IMG/VR virus record: IMGVR_UViG_3300043466_002532
Coordinates: 1-37,275 of that record
Length of the DNA stretch: 37,275 bases
Source: a virus
Direction: 5' to 3' (one strand)
Shown one piece after another: positions 9,435-17,136 of this stretch. Made by a program: the position numbers and the translations under genes. Each line of letters opens with the position of its first letter. The stretch's first letter is position 1. The notes below the pieces were generated by a model that did not search any database, was not told the origin of the DNA, and saw nothing but the letters and a program-made list of their open reading frames with translations.

Positions 9435-10137
9435 TTACTGTTAGTTTTTCTCCTGACGGGGCTATTAACATTCTTGTCATATCCAATCTAGGTTCATTTA
9501 GATTCATAAAGTTTCTAATAAATTTAGAATCGGCGATTGGCATTGATTCAATAAATTTTGCAATAACGGCTTTGTCGGTTGAGCCGTCAACCTCAATAAT
9601 TTCTTTTTGCATTCTCCAAGTAACTTTTGGAACTACCCTACCTTGGGGGTATGTTTCAGATAATCTTGCAATCTCCATGATTTCACCATAATTTAATGGT
9701 CTAATTTTAATTGTTGATTGAGATTTAGGTAAAAAAACAGTAAAGGTTCCGTCTTCATTTGGTTGTTGACCATTAATGATAGATAATTGGTCTAACATTA
9801 CTGTTGTTTGAAATTGTTTTTTAGTTCCAGGGTCAGTTGCTGATATTGACATATCAGGCCCAAAAGCAGTATTTCTTAAAAAAATTAAGATAGCCTCAAC
9901 ATCTCCTTCAAGTAAATCTTCAACTCTAACATCTGGTTCATAGATTTTTGCTCGTAATAAATTTAGTGTTAAATCCTGACCTCCACCCATTAAAATATTT
10001 TCATCAGAAGCGGTTAGATAACCAATCTTAAGTGATTTCTTTTTGTTTTTATAAAAAATACCTTGTGATGGTAAAGGTACCACATCGTGTGGTAATGTAA
10101 AATTTTGTTGACCGTAGTCGTTTGATTGTGTGTCCAT
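9394..10137 (-). CDS. Baseplate hub/tail assembly protein, T4 gp26-like (PF12322-type)
   Basis: The protein has 247 residues in frame 0. The N-terminal motif LPSQGIFY (22-29), followed by KIGYLTASDENILM and the later DLLEGDVEAILIFLRNTAFG, matches the T4 gp26-like baseplate protein family, which also occurs as tail-assembly chaperones. The Cys pairs that often form a zinc site in relatives are absent. The C-terminus ends in GFGADFFRPFF, the point where relatives continue into a helical module that here lies in another frame (see 9255-9434). The gene lies between tube and tape measure, the classical chaperone position. Hairpins at 10147-10177 and 9241-9264 bracket it, so its transcript level may be set independently. 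The family call is by motif, and the precise role (hub part or chaperone) is not settled. Confidence 0.6.
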   Translation of the reverse strand: MDTQSNDYGQQNFTLPHDVVPLPSQGIFYKNKKKSLKIGYLTASDENILMGGGQDLTLNLLRAKIYEPDVRVEDLLEGDVEAILIFLRNTAFGPDMSISATDPGTKKQFQTTVMLDQLSIINGQQPNEDGTFTVFLPKSQSTIKIRPLNYGEIMEIARLSETYPQGRVVPKVTWRMQKEIIEVDGSTDKAVIAKFIESMPIADSKFIRNFMNLNEPRLDMTRMLIAPSGEKLTVNVGFGADFFRPFF

Positions 10138-10146
10138 ATAAAAAAA

Positions 10147-10177
10147 TTAACCGTAAAGTTTATCGCTTTACGGTTAA
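10147..10177 (-). terminator. Intrinsic terminator after tail tube gene
   Basis: Perfect 12-base arms (TTAACCGTAAAG and CTTTACGGTTAA) enclose a seven-base loop. In the minus transcript the hairpin is followed by a run of seven U residues that ends just before the next start codon. It lies between the tube gene stop (10210) and the assembly protein start (10137). Confidence 0.75.
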
Positions 10178-10209
10178 ATATAATTAGATTTTAAAATTTG
10201 TAAACAATA

Positions 10210-10698
10210 TTAGTAAACTAACACACATCTGTCCATTCTTAAGGTTGCAGATATTGTCGCTAATCCATCTGTATTGTACGCTAACGAATCAAAGTTAACG
10301 TCAGTTAAGAATGTTCCATAAAGAATCCATTTCTCAACAACAACTCCTGTTGGGTCCAACATTTCAAGGTCGATGTCTTTTTTGTAACCCGCAGCATAAC
10401 CCATACGACCCGTAACTGATTCTGCATGTAAACGAACCCACTCCATAAGAGCTTGAGCCGCTGACGGTCCAATAGGGTCACGGAATTTAACTGGAATTGT
10501 TTGCCAATTAAATCTACCTGCAACGTAAGTAGATGTGTTTAAAAACGGTATTTCTGTTGCAGCAATTGTAATGTGTGGTCTAGCCGTTGACTCTACAAAC
10601 CATTCGTTAATACCCAAACTTGATGGAAACCTTAGAATAAAACGATTTTGACGTTTAGGTTCGTAAGGTATCGGCATTTTCATTAATAAATCAGCCAT
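10210..10698 (-). CDS. Tail tube protein, T4 gp19-like
   Basis: The protein has 162 residues, the usual length for myovirus tube subunits. MKMPIPYEPKRQNRFILRFP near the N-terminus, a central RFNWQTIPVKFRDPIGPSAA and the C-terminal ISATLRMDRCVLVY follow the T4 gp19/T4-like tube pattern of a beta-barrel subunit that stacks as hexameric rings inside the sheath. It follows the sheath gene with one HAD-like gene in between and precedes the assembly protein, as expected. A strong terminator follows it and a TATTTAT box stands 40 bases before ATG 10698, which fits a highly expressed separate transcript. Confidence 0.85.
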   Translation of the reverse strand: MADLLMKMPIPYEPKRQNRFILRFPSSLGINEWFVESTARPHITIAATEIPFLNTSTYVAGRFNWQTIPVKFRDPIGPSAAQALMEWVRLHAESVTGRMGYAAGYKKDIDLEMLDPTGVVVEKWILYGTFLTDVNFDSLAYNTDGLATISATLRMDRCVLVY

Positions 10699-10738
10699 GT
10701 TATTTTATTTTTTTTTAATTTCTTTGTTGTTTATATCT

Positions 10739-10745
10739 ATAAATA
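10739..10745 (-). promoter_or_regulatory. TATTTAT box before tail tube gene
   Basis: The coding strand reads ACTATATTTATAGATATAAA in the 99-base gap between the HAD-like gene and the tube gene. The box ends 40 bases before ATG 10698, a reasonable distance for a promoter with a leader. Confidence 0.35.
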
Positions 10746-10797
10746 TAGTCTTGTTAAAAAATTTTTCTCTTTACTTTTTTTTATGTGAGATTATTCT

Positions 10798-11625
10798 TTA
10801 TTTATATTCCTTTTTAATGCCTCCAGCAGTAGAATAAGTCTTAACTATATTATCTGGTTTATCTTTAAAATGTTTACTCATTACTTCCACATTTCTTATA
10901 TCATCATCTGAAAATCCTATACTAGGTTCCATTGGAATAAAGTTATTAGATATTTCATTTTTAATATATGCTTTCTTATTAAGTATTCCTGCCATTCCTT
11001 TTATGTAAGAAACAAAGTTTTCCATTGCCTTAACTTTTAATTCTTCAGGGTTAGCCGCACTTCCTTCTCCAAAAGTCACTGGATGATACTTATTGAGTTC
11101 TAAATATGATTTAATTAAATCATCTTCACTCATATCTTCCTCACCGACAAACGTCCTGTATTTTTTAAGATTCTTAATTAGTTGGTCTTTATCAATACCA
11201 TTATACCCACTAACAATATAATTGTAAACCGCTTGTTTTAACGTTTCAGGATTGTGACCTCTTGCGGTAATTATTGAAAAAATTGAGCCGTTATTAATAG
11301 CTTCTCTAAAGTCACCAAATGCAGGACCTTCTTTAGCCCTCATTGCGTCAATTAAAAAATCTTTATCTCCTGCGGTTCTAAAATTTCTAAAAGGGTCTTC
11401 AGCAAATCCAACAATTGTATCGCCTTTATATTCAAAAGGGGTTTTACCTAAATCGTGTCTATGTTCAGCAAAATCGTCAGTACTCATACCGATTTCTTCA
11501 CCGTCTTCAGTTTTTACTACAATTTTTGTTGGCATATGAACAATATTGTCATCCCAATCAAAAGCGTAATATTTCATGTCTGGAGTCCCTTCTCCTTTAA
11601 ATCCTTCTTTAATTTGTCTTTTCAT
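10798..11625 (-). CDS. HAD-like hydrolase (phosphatase-type) of the phage tail block
   Basis: The protein has 275 residues. HAD motif I is seen as YYAFDWDDN (D23/D25, nucleophile and acid/base positions), motif II as FSIITARG (T120), and motif IV as GFSDDD (238-242). A Lys near 199 could serve as motif III. The segment 40-100 is probably the cap. The motifs predict a Mg2+-dependent phosphohydrolase of unknown substrate in the cytoplasm. Start: ATG 11625 adds 16 residues before Met17 at 11577, which begins MKYYAFDWDD and is a good alternative start. The gene is wedged between sheath and tube genes on the same strand, an odd place for an enzyme. It follows a cUUCGg hairpin by only 16 bases. Confidence 0.7.
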   Translation of the reverse strand: MKRQIKEGFKGEGTPDMKYYAFDWDDNIVHMPTKIVVKTEDGEEIGMSTDDFAEHRHDLGKTPFEYKGDTIVGFAEDPFRNFRTAGDKDFLIDAMRAKEGPAFGDFREAINNGSIFSIITARGHNPETLKQAVYNYIVSGYNGIDKDQLIKNLKKYRTFVGEEDMSEDDLIKSYLELNKYHPVTFGEGSAANPEELKVKAMENFVSYIKGMAGILNKKAYIKNEISNNFIPMEPSIGFSDDDIRNVEVMSKHFKDKPDNIVKTYSTAGGIKKEYK

Positions 11626-11640
11626 ACTTTGGCAATTAAA

Positions 11641-11660
11641 GGGGATACCGAAGTACCCCC
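11641..11660 (-). ncRNA. cUUCGg tetraloop hairpin in mRNA after the sheath gene
   Basis: The minus transcript reads GGGGGTAC TTCG GTATCCCC, giving eight pairs including one G-U and a C(UUCG)G loop, an unusually stable RNA hairpin known from T4 intercistronic regions. It lies between the sheath stop (11671) and the HAD-like start (11625). The following TTTAATTG is a weak U tract, so it may protect the sheath mRNA from 3' decay or partly terminate transcription. Confidence 0.6.
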
Positions 11661-11670
11661 GTTAAATTTA

Positions 11671-14600
11671 TTAGATATTTTCAAACGAAGCTCCTGTTGG
11701 AGTGATGAAGAACTCAATGTCGATGAATTCTAACGCCTTCGTTGGTTTTAAGTAGATTTTACCTACAAGTCTGTTAGCGTCTAAATCTTCAGGTGTTGAA
11801 GATACAGTTACACGGAAATCGTACAAACCTCTATCTCTTCTGATTGAATCTAATATAGGGTTAACACTATCCAAGAATTGTTGTCTAACTACTTGGTCAT
11901 TTTGTTCAAACAATAATCTAATCGCTACTGCCGAAATTAACTTACGAGCTTGAAGTAATAATCGTCTTACATTCAATCTGTTAAGTGCGGTGTCCGCAAC
12001 TTGTAATGTTTTATTACCCCAAATTACGGTTCCAACATCAGAGAAAGTTGCAATAGGGTTGATTCTACCTTGATACAACGTATCTCTATCTGTTTGTGTA
12101 AGTTTTTGTCTAGCTTTGATTGAATTAACAAGACCTCTTGTGTAACCCGCAGATGCGAACCAAGGGAATGAAATGTTATCTGTCAATGCTAAGTTTCTAC
12201 AAACCTCACCAGTTGGTGGTAAATAAATTTGTGTATTATTTACTGTATCTCTTGTTAAAATCCAAGGATAGTAAGTTGCGGTATAATTAGAATCAATTCC
12301 TGTGTTATCCAAGTTATCAACTGCTTCTTGTGAGTAGATAATATCTTGAGGATTTGTTGAGTCAGGAGTAAACATGTTGTAGTCAGGAGTTGTTGCGATA
12401 TAAACCGAGTCAGCTCTTGAGAATTGTACCATGTCAATCGCCTCTTCAACAAGGTTTGAATTGTTCACATAGTCGATACTTGAAGTTGCAAACACGTTAA
12501 TGTTTGTTGCTTCAGGATTTGCGAATGTTAAAATACCAAGTAAATAAGCGTAATAGTCAGTATTTGCAAAATCTTGAGTATTGTTTTGTATAACAATTCT
12601 TTTAAATATACCTTCACCTGTTGCTGTTGGGTATCTTGAAGATGGAGATGCTCCTGCTAAGTAACCTGTAGCACCTATTTGGAATCTATCTTGGTTAGTT
12701 CTCCATTCTCTATAAATGTCCCATCCGTCAAATCCACCCGCAAAACATACGGTATATTTTCTTGAAAAGATGAAGTAGTACGGGTTTTCTTGAGTTTCAG
12801 GGTCTTCTCTAAATTCAGCAACACCACACTCAAATGCTGTTTCACCACTTGACATTGACGAGATTCCAATAGTAACAACGGTTGCTCCTGAGTCCATATG
12901 GAAACCTTTACTAATAACATTCCAACGTTGACCTTCAACCAAAGGATTTGAAATCCAATTTGAAGGATTTTGTTTACCTTTATATGTTAAGAAAGACTCA
13001 TCAATACCAAATTGACTTGAGAATCCTAAATAACTTCTTCTAACAATATCACCTGCAGATTCAACTGGTGCTCCACCTGCGTTTGTACCAAAAGGAGGAT
13101 TATAAATTACTTCTCCTGGGAAATAGTATTTTGTTTTATATTTCGGATACGGTGAAGGATAAACATTATAATCTAAATATTCTCTTTGAGTGTATCCATA
13201 GAATCCACAAGGTAATGCATCAATTGGTGCCTCATCAGCCATTTCCACCATTATTAATTTTGATACTAAAGCGAATTCACCATTTGAAGAACCTATTTTT
13301 TTAGCAACAAAGTTATTTGAACCTGGGTCCATATTACAATTTGTAAACTTTTCAATAACAACAGGGTTAGCATCAGTATCAAAGAAATTTCTAACTAATA
13401 CGTCAAATGTCATATTATTATATGACAAGTTTGCAATTGAAACTTTAATCTCGGTGTTTGCAGAATCACCATCAGAAATTGAAATAAATTTAAATAAATT
13501 ATAAACTTTATTACCTCTCAATTCTGAAACTAAAAATGGTGTTTCAGGTGATTGATATTGTTCTAAATTGTATGCGATTGAAGTTGATTGTTCACTTCTA
13601 GCTTCAGGTAATGCTATTAATCCACAAGCTAAACCACGAATATAACCTTCATTGTAAGCGTAGTTTAATGAAGCTTGGTAAGCCTCTTCAACATAAATTG
13701 GAACTTCAAATCTTGATTTACCAAAATTATCAACACCCAATACTTTAGTTATGTATTTTGCCGATGAAGCCAATAACGAAGTTTCAAATGTAAATGTTTC
13801 CTCATTTTTAGTTATACCTGATAATAAAAACGTTGCGTAAGGATATTTTGTAATACCTGAATATTGTCCTGTACACACTAATTGTAAATCTGTAAGACCG
13901 CTTACTTGGTAAACTGGTCCGTGATTTTCACTTGTACTACTGTTTTGAAATAAAGATATACCTCTTGAACGAATAGTACCTACAATCATGTTATTAAATT
14001 CTGTGTATGCAGTACCTGTAAATGTATATGAGTTACCAACAATAGTACCTGTAAATGAGTTAGAATCTCCTGAAACTAAGTTTGACACTGTATAGTAGAA
14101 TGAATAACCAGTATAATTGTTTGTTGTTGAGTCATTGTTTTCAAACTCAAAATTTGCATAATACCAAGAATCGTTAGCCCCTTCAGTTAACTCATTTTGA
14201 GTAAAATTATTTTCACAACCATAAGGATTATAATCATTTGAATATGTACTAACTAACGTTTGATAATCTGTTTCAGGAATTGCACCATATATAACCGCAG
14301 TAGTTGCAGATGTTGATGGTAAATCCATGATTGAATCTAAAAAATTATTAAAATCGTCTTGTAATGTTGATGTTGTACCGTCTTGTAGTCTATATTGTAC
14401 GTTTAAATTTGTACTAACTTCAACAGGTAACGACCCTGATATAAATTCAATTGTATTTCCTGTTGAGGAACCTGTAAAAGTTGCAGTAAATGGAACACCA
14501 ACAGATGGGTTTCCAATAGTCGTTGGGTCTACATTAGCTGTAACACTAAGAGACCATGAAGGACCCGCATCATAACCTGATAATCCCAAAACTCTGGTAA

Positions 14601-14886
14601 CAAACAATTGGTTTGATTGTTGTAAATATGATTTGGCGATATATGCCGCCTCATATTTTGGTATTTGAGTATTAAAAAACTTAACGGGTTGTGTTCCCCC
14701 GAAATAAGCTTGGAACTCATCATAGTTAGTTATGAATACTGGTTCAAATGCTGGACCTTTTATAGTTTCTCCAACAAGACCTAAAGTCGTTACACCCACA
14801 CTTTGGGCTACGAATGATAAGTCGGTTTCAGATGTGTAAACGCCTGGTGATACGAATACTTTTTGATTTGCTTGTGCTGTTGCCAT
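11671..14886 (-). CDS. Contractile tail sheath protein, T4 gp18-like
   Basis: The protein has 1071 residues. The N-terminus (KVFVSPGVYTSETDLSFVAQ, then GLVGETIKGPAFEPVFITNY and FGGTQP) and the C-terminal domain (ISAVAIRLLFEQNDQVVRQQ, then RDRGLYDFRVTVSSTP and LKPTKALEFIDIEFFIT) are characteristic of contractile sheath subunits. The C-terminal handshake domain and the N-terminal arm form the mesh that drives contraction. It is much longer than T4 gp18 (659 aa); the excess lies in the middle, about residues 110-640, which is Ser/Thr/Asn/Gly-rich and beta-rich and should form surface domains. A TATTTAT box lies 34 bases before ATG 14886, and the upstream gap is a divergent promoter region shared with the 53-aa plus-strand gene. 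Confidence 0.92.
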   Translation of the reverse strand: MATAQANQKVFVSPGVYTSETDLSFVAQSVGVTTLGLVGETIKGPAFEPVFITNYDEFQAYFGGTQPVKFFNTQIPKYEAAYIAKSYLQQSNQLFVTRVLGLSGYDAGPSWSLSVTANVDPTTIGNPSVGVPFTATFTGSSTGNTIEFISGSLPVEVSTNLNVQYRLQDGTTSTLQDDFNNFLDSIMDLPSTSATTAVIYGAIPETDYQTLVSTYSNDYNPYGCENNFTQNELTEGANDSWYYANFEFENNDSTTNNYTGYSFYYTVSNLVSGDSNSFTGTIVGNSYTFTGTAYTEFNNMIVGTIRSRGISLFQNSSTSENHGPVYQVSGLTDLQLVCTGQYSGITKYPYATFLLSGITKNEETFTFETSLLASSAKYITKVLGVDNFGKSRFEVPIYVEEAYQASLNYAYNEGYIRGLACGLIALPEARSEQSTSIAYNLEQYQSPETPFLVSELRGNKVYNLFKFISISDGDSANTEIKVSIANLSYNNMTFDVLVRNFFDTDANPVVIEKFTNCNMDPGSNNFVAKKIGSSNGEFALVSKLIMVEMADEAPIDALPCGFYGYTQREYLDYNVYPSPYPKYKTKYYFPGEVIYNPPFGTNAGGAPVESAGDIVRRSYLGFSSQFGIDESFLTYKGKQNPSNWISNPLVEGQRWNVISKGFHMDSGATVVTIGISSMSSGETAFECGVAEFREDPETQENPYYFIFSRKYTVCFAGGFDGWDIYREWRTNQDRFQIGATGYLAGASPSSRYPTATGEGIFKRIVIQNNTQDFANTDYYAYLLGILTFANPEATNINVFATSSIDYVNNSNLVEEAIDMVQFSRADSVYIATTPDYNMFTPDSTNPQDIIYSQEAVDNLDNTGIDSNYTATYYPWILTRDTVNNTQIYLPPTGEVCRNLALTDNISFPWFASAGYTRGLVNSIKARQKLTQTDRDTLYQGRINPIATFSDVGTVIWGNKTLQVADTALNRLNVRRLLLQARKLISAVAIRLLFEQNDQVVRQQFLDSVNPILDSIRRDRGLYDFRVTVSSTPEDLDANRLVGKIYLKPTKALEFIDIEFFITPTGASFENI

Positions 14887-14920
14887 TATTAAATTATTCT
14901 GTTACAGATTTATTTTATAG

Positions 14921-14927
14921 ATAAATA
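14921..14927 (-). promoter_or_regulatory. TATTTAT box before sheath gene
   Basis: The coding strand reads GAATATTTATCTATAAAATA, ending 34 bases before ATG 14886, in the 120-base divergent gap. Confidence 0.35.
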
Positions 14928-14964
14928 TTCATTATTATATGAAAAAACTTTACTTTTGGGTAAG

Positions 14965-14971
14965 TATTTAT
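14965..14971 (+). promoter_or_regulatory. TATTTAT box before the 53-aa plus-strand gene
   Basis: The plus strand reads TAAGTATTTATAAACGG, 35 bases before ATG 15007. Together with the sheath box it makes the gap a divergent regulatory region. Confidence 0.35.
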
Positions 14972-14975
14972 AAAC

Positions 14976-15000
14976 GGTAGGAATTAATTCTGCCTTTTTT
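14976..15000 (+). terminator. Terminator-like hairpin in leader of the 53-aa gene (possible attenuator or operator)
   Basis: GGTAG-GAATTAATTC-TGCC can fold into about seven pairs with two G-U wobbles and is followed by six T residues. It stands six bases before ATG 15007 and five bases after the TATTTAT box, so it would lie in the leader. The inner GAATTAATTC is also a perfect DNA palindrome, as expected for an operator of a dimeric repressor. Confidence 0.35.
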
Positions 15001-15006
15001 CTCACC

Positions 15007-15168
15007 ATGAAAACAAAGAAAGAAATCAAAAACATAAAAATATCCCCTGAATCACACAATATACTAAAAAAGTACTGTGATAAGAGGGGAATTAAGATTT
15101 ATAAGTTTTTAGAAAATTTAATAATTGAAAAATGTAAAGAAAAAAAAGATATATACGGAGAGGATTAA
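15007..15168 (+). CDS. Small ribbon-helix-helix-like protein (53 aa)
   Basis: The frame ATG 15007 to TAA 15168 encodes MKTKKEIKNIKISPESHNIL, then KKYCDKRGIKIYKFLENLII and EKCKEKKDIYGED. A short beta-strand-like start (IKNIKISPE), then a helix, a Gly turn and a second helix (YKFLENLIIEKC) is the layout of small ribbon-helix-helix DNA-binding proteins, and similar small proteins occur in other phages. It is the only plus-strand gene inside the minus-strand tail block. Its stop codon overlaps the stop of the convergent gp15-like gene in the four bases TTAA. A TATTTAT box and a hairpin/palindrome precede it. The coding call is from frame and composition; DNA-binding function is inferred. Confidence 0.65.
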   Translation: MKTKKEIKNIKISPESHNILKKYCDKRGIKIYKFLENLIIEKCKEKKDIYGED

Positions 15169-16208
15169 ACTAACTTACTATTAAAAGTAATTTTAGATTC
15201 CTGAGTATTATCAATTTTTGTAACCTCAATTCTTAAAATATCATTAGTCGTGATTTGAATTACTGAAACATCACTACCATAATAATCATCATTAATGTAG
15301 ACATCGTATGTATTAACATTATCTGTTCCCACAAGAGACATGTCCGCACTAAAGTCAATCATGTCAATTAATGTTGTATTACCTGAAACAAATAAAAAAT
15401 TAGATTCAAATTCATTTGGGTTTTCAGGATATTTGTTTCTTCTTGGTCTTCTTGTTGTTGTGTCTAATTCAATTAATTGAGTTATTCTTTGAATAGCGGG
15501 TTTAATTTCAAACTCATCCTCATCGATTAGATATCCCAACATTGTAAAATCATAATTCTGAATATAGTATTTTCTTGCATCCATTGTCATTTGAGATTCG
15601 TCTGAAACATTATCTAAAATAATTGGAACATATTGACCCTTAATAAATGTATATGCCTGTCTTGATGAAAATGTTTGCATAACAACTTTATTAAGTTGAT
15701 TAAGCTCTCTCATTCTGTTACAAATAATTTTAACACTATATTTGATATCAACAGGAACAGGTTGTGGAATTGTATAAATGTCCATACCTTGTTCATTACC
15801 ATTCCAAGTTGGGACGGAGGCGTAATAAAATTGTTTTCTATTTGGAATTGTATATTGAAGTGATGGGTTTGTACCATACTTAACTTCAGGTTGTCTAACA
15901 ACCGTAATAAATGGTGGTGACGGATTATAATCCAAATCCACAAACTTCCAAGTTTCTAAATATTGTGACCAGTTTTGCGTTGTAATAATAATATCCAACA
16001 TAGGTACAATTTTTCCTGCAGTAACAACTTCAAGTTCTGTTTTAACAAAATCCAACATACCCCTATCCAAATCAGCGTGTAATACCGACTTAGGTAAATA
16101 AGTTCCGTCCTCTTTAATATACTCTAAAAGTTGTTCTCTTCTTTCAGATAAAACTTTTCTTGGTACTAAAGGTAAGGTTGGTTTAACTATGGTTTTAGGT
16201 AATGGCAT
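15165..16208 (-). CDS. Tail sheath stabiliser/completion protein, T4 gp15-like
   Basis: The protein has 347 residues. The arrangement NYNPSPPFITVV-type strand (DLDYNPSPPFITVVRQPE), then PVDIKYSVKIICNRMRELNQ followed by a helix and a long strand-turn segment (YIQNYDFTMLGYLIDEDEFE), resembles T4 gp15, which caps the tail and joins it to the neck. The N-terminus is basic and Pro-rich (MPLPKTIVKPTLPLVPRKVL) and the C-terminal 80 residues are an extra beta-rich domain (VSGNTTLIDMIDFSADMSLV onward). It lies immediately upstream of the sheath gene and downstream of neck-like genes in the same orientation, as expected for a completion protein. The similarity is judged by eye, so the family call is moderate; a general tail-terminator or head-tail connector role is the alternative. 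Confidence 0.5.
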   Translation of the reverse strand: MPLPKTIVKPTLPLVPRKVLSERREQLLEYIKEDGTYLPKSVLHADLDRGMLDFVKTELEVVTAGKIVPMLDIIITTQNWSQYLETWKFVDLDYNPSPPFITVVRQPEVKYGTNPSLQYTIPNRKQFYYASVPTWNGNEQGMDIYTIPQPVPVDIKYSVKIICNRMRELNQLNKVVMQTFSSRQAYTFIKGQYVPIILDNVSDESQMTMDARKYYIQNYDFTMLGYLIDEDEFEIKPAIQRITQLIELDTTTRRPRRNKYPENPNEFESNFLFVSGNTTLIDMIDFSADMSLVGTDNVNTYDVYINDDYYGSDVSVIQITTNDILRIEVTKIDNTQESKITFNSKLV

Positions 16209-16212
16209 TATT

Positions 16213-16623
16213 TTATTTTACAACAAATAGTTTATCTTTTGCGTTTATCATATCAACCTCTTGTACATAATAAACAGGCTCTTCTGTATTTTTAAATACA
16301 AATGTATCGTGTTTGTATGGGTTATATGTTACAACATTATCTGATGATGGTGTTGGCATTTCATCACAAGGATATTCACAATAGTTCAATAATTTTCCAA
16401 TCACAAATGCGTGAACATTTTTTGATTTTTCAGAACGAACTTTTTCTTTACCACCTTGTCTAACTCTAAATTCAACATCACCCAATTTAACATAATCCGC
16501 ATACATAATAACTTTACTGTCATAGGTAACTGAAAAAGTATGTTTGTGTAAATTATAATACACCATAACTTTTTTACCAATAAATAAAGAATCAAATTGT
16601 GATTCGGTAATTACAACTTTCAT
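16213..16623 (-). CDS. Conserved-looking phage protein of unknown function (136 aa)
   Basis: The protein starts MKVVITESQFDSLFIGKKVM and has a beta-rich core (HKHTFSVTYDSKVIMYADYV, then KLGDVEFRVRQGGKEKVRSE) followed by KSKNVHAFVIGKL. The core reads like a small beta-domain that ends in a basic loop. There is no catalytic motif, signal peptide or membrane segment. Its ATG overlaps the stop of the upstream gene by one base and its stop lies four bases before the gp15-like start, so it is co-expressed with neck and tail genes. I cannot name a function. Confidence 0.6.
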   Translation of the reverse strand: MKVVITESQFDSLFIGKKVMVYYNLHKHTFSVTYDSKVIMYADYVKLGDVEFRVRQGGKEKVRSEKSKNVHAFVIGKLLNYCEYPCDEMPTPSSDNVVTYNPYKHDTFVFKNTEEPVYYVQEVDMINAKDKLFVVK

Positions 16624-17135
16624 TAAATTCCTCTAAATTCGTTTTCACTAACATATGTTGCAACAATTGTTCTATAGAACGGTTTGTAACCCGCATATGT
16701 ATGTTTATTGTCAGACCTTACGTATCCGTCATCACTAACAGAATAGTATCTAACTCGGTCTTCTGTTTCATAATAACCAAGATAATCACCTTGAAAAATC
16801 TCAACACCCAAATCATCAAGTTGTTTTTGATAAACCGAGAATTTCATATTACCAGGTTCTTGTTGTTCAACCCTAGAATTACCCAAAAATTTATTGGTTG
16901 GAGCCATAACCTGAACAAGACCTTTTAATTCAATAGGTGCCAAGAATTGTATTCCATCTTCTAAAACCTCACCATATACACTATCAGTCTTTGTTTTATA
17001 TCGGTCAATACGATATAACACAACCGTGAAGTTCATATCACCTTCTAACCACTCTTGGCCCATATTGGTATCCAAAGTGTAGTCTTCTCCACCAAAGAAC
17101 TTACCTAATCTTGTTATTGGAACTAATTTTTGCAT
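16623..17135 (-). CDS. Possible neck protein (gp14-like), 170 aa
   Basis: The protein opens MQKLVPITRLGKFFGGEDYT and contains a beta-rich segment, KFSVYQKQLDDLGVEIFQGD then YLGYYETEDRVRYYSVSDDG. The pattern of a helix or strand followed by Q.GD.IGY and an FEI/YYSV strand resembles the tail-proximal part of T4 gp14, one of two proteins of the neck. The gene lies two genes upstream of the gp15-like protein, and the gp13-like gene is nearby on the other strand, which supports a neck role. It is shorter than T4 gp14 (256 aa), and the similarity is weak, so a generic head-tail connector is equally possible. It is coupled to the next gene by a one-base stop/start overlap. Confidence 0.45.
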   Translation of the reverse strand: MQKLVPITRLGKFFGGEDYTLDTNMGQEWLEGDMNFTVVLYRIDRYKTKTDSVYGEVLEDGIQFLAPIELKGLVQVMAPTNKFLGNSRVEQQEPGNMKFSVYQKQLDDLGVEIFQGDYLGYYETEDRVRYYSVSDDGYVRSDNKHTYAGYKPFYRTIVATYVSENEFRGI

Positions 17136-17136
17136 A

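Noticed and set aside
10305-10523. 72-aa minus-strand frame within the tail tube gene
   Set aside because: It is an alternative frame of a strongly supported gene with no coupling signals.
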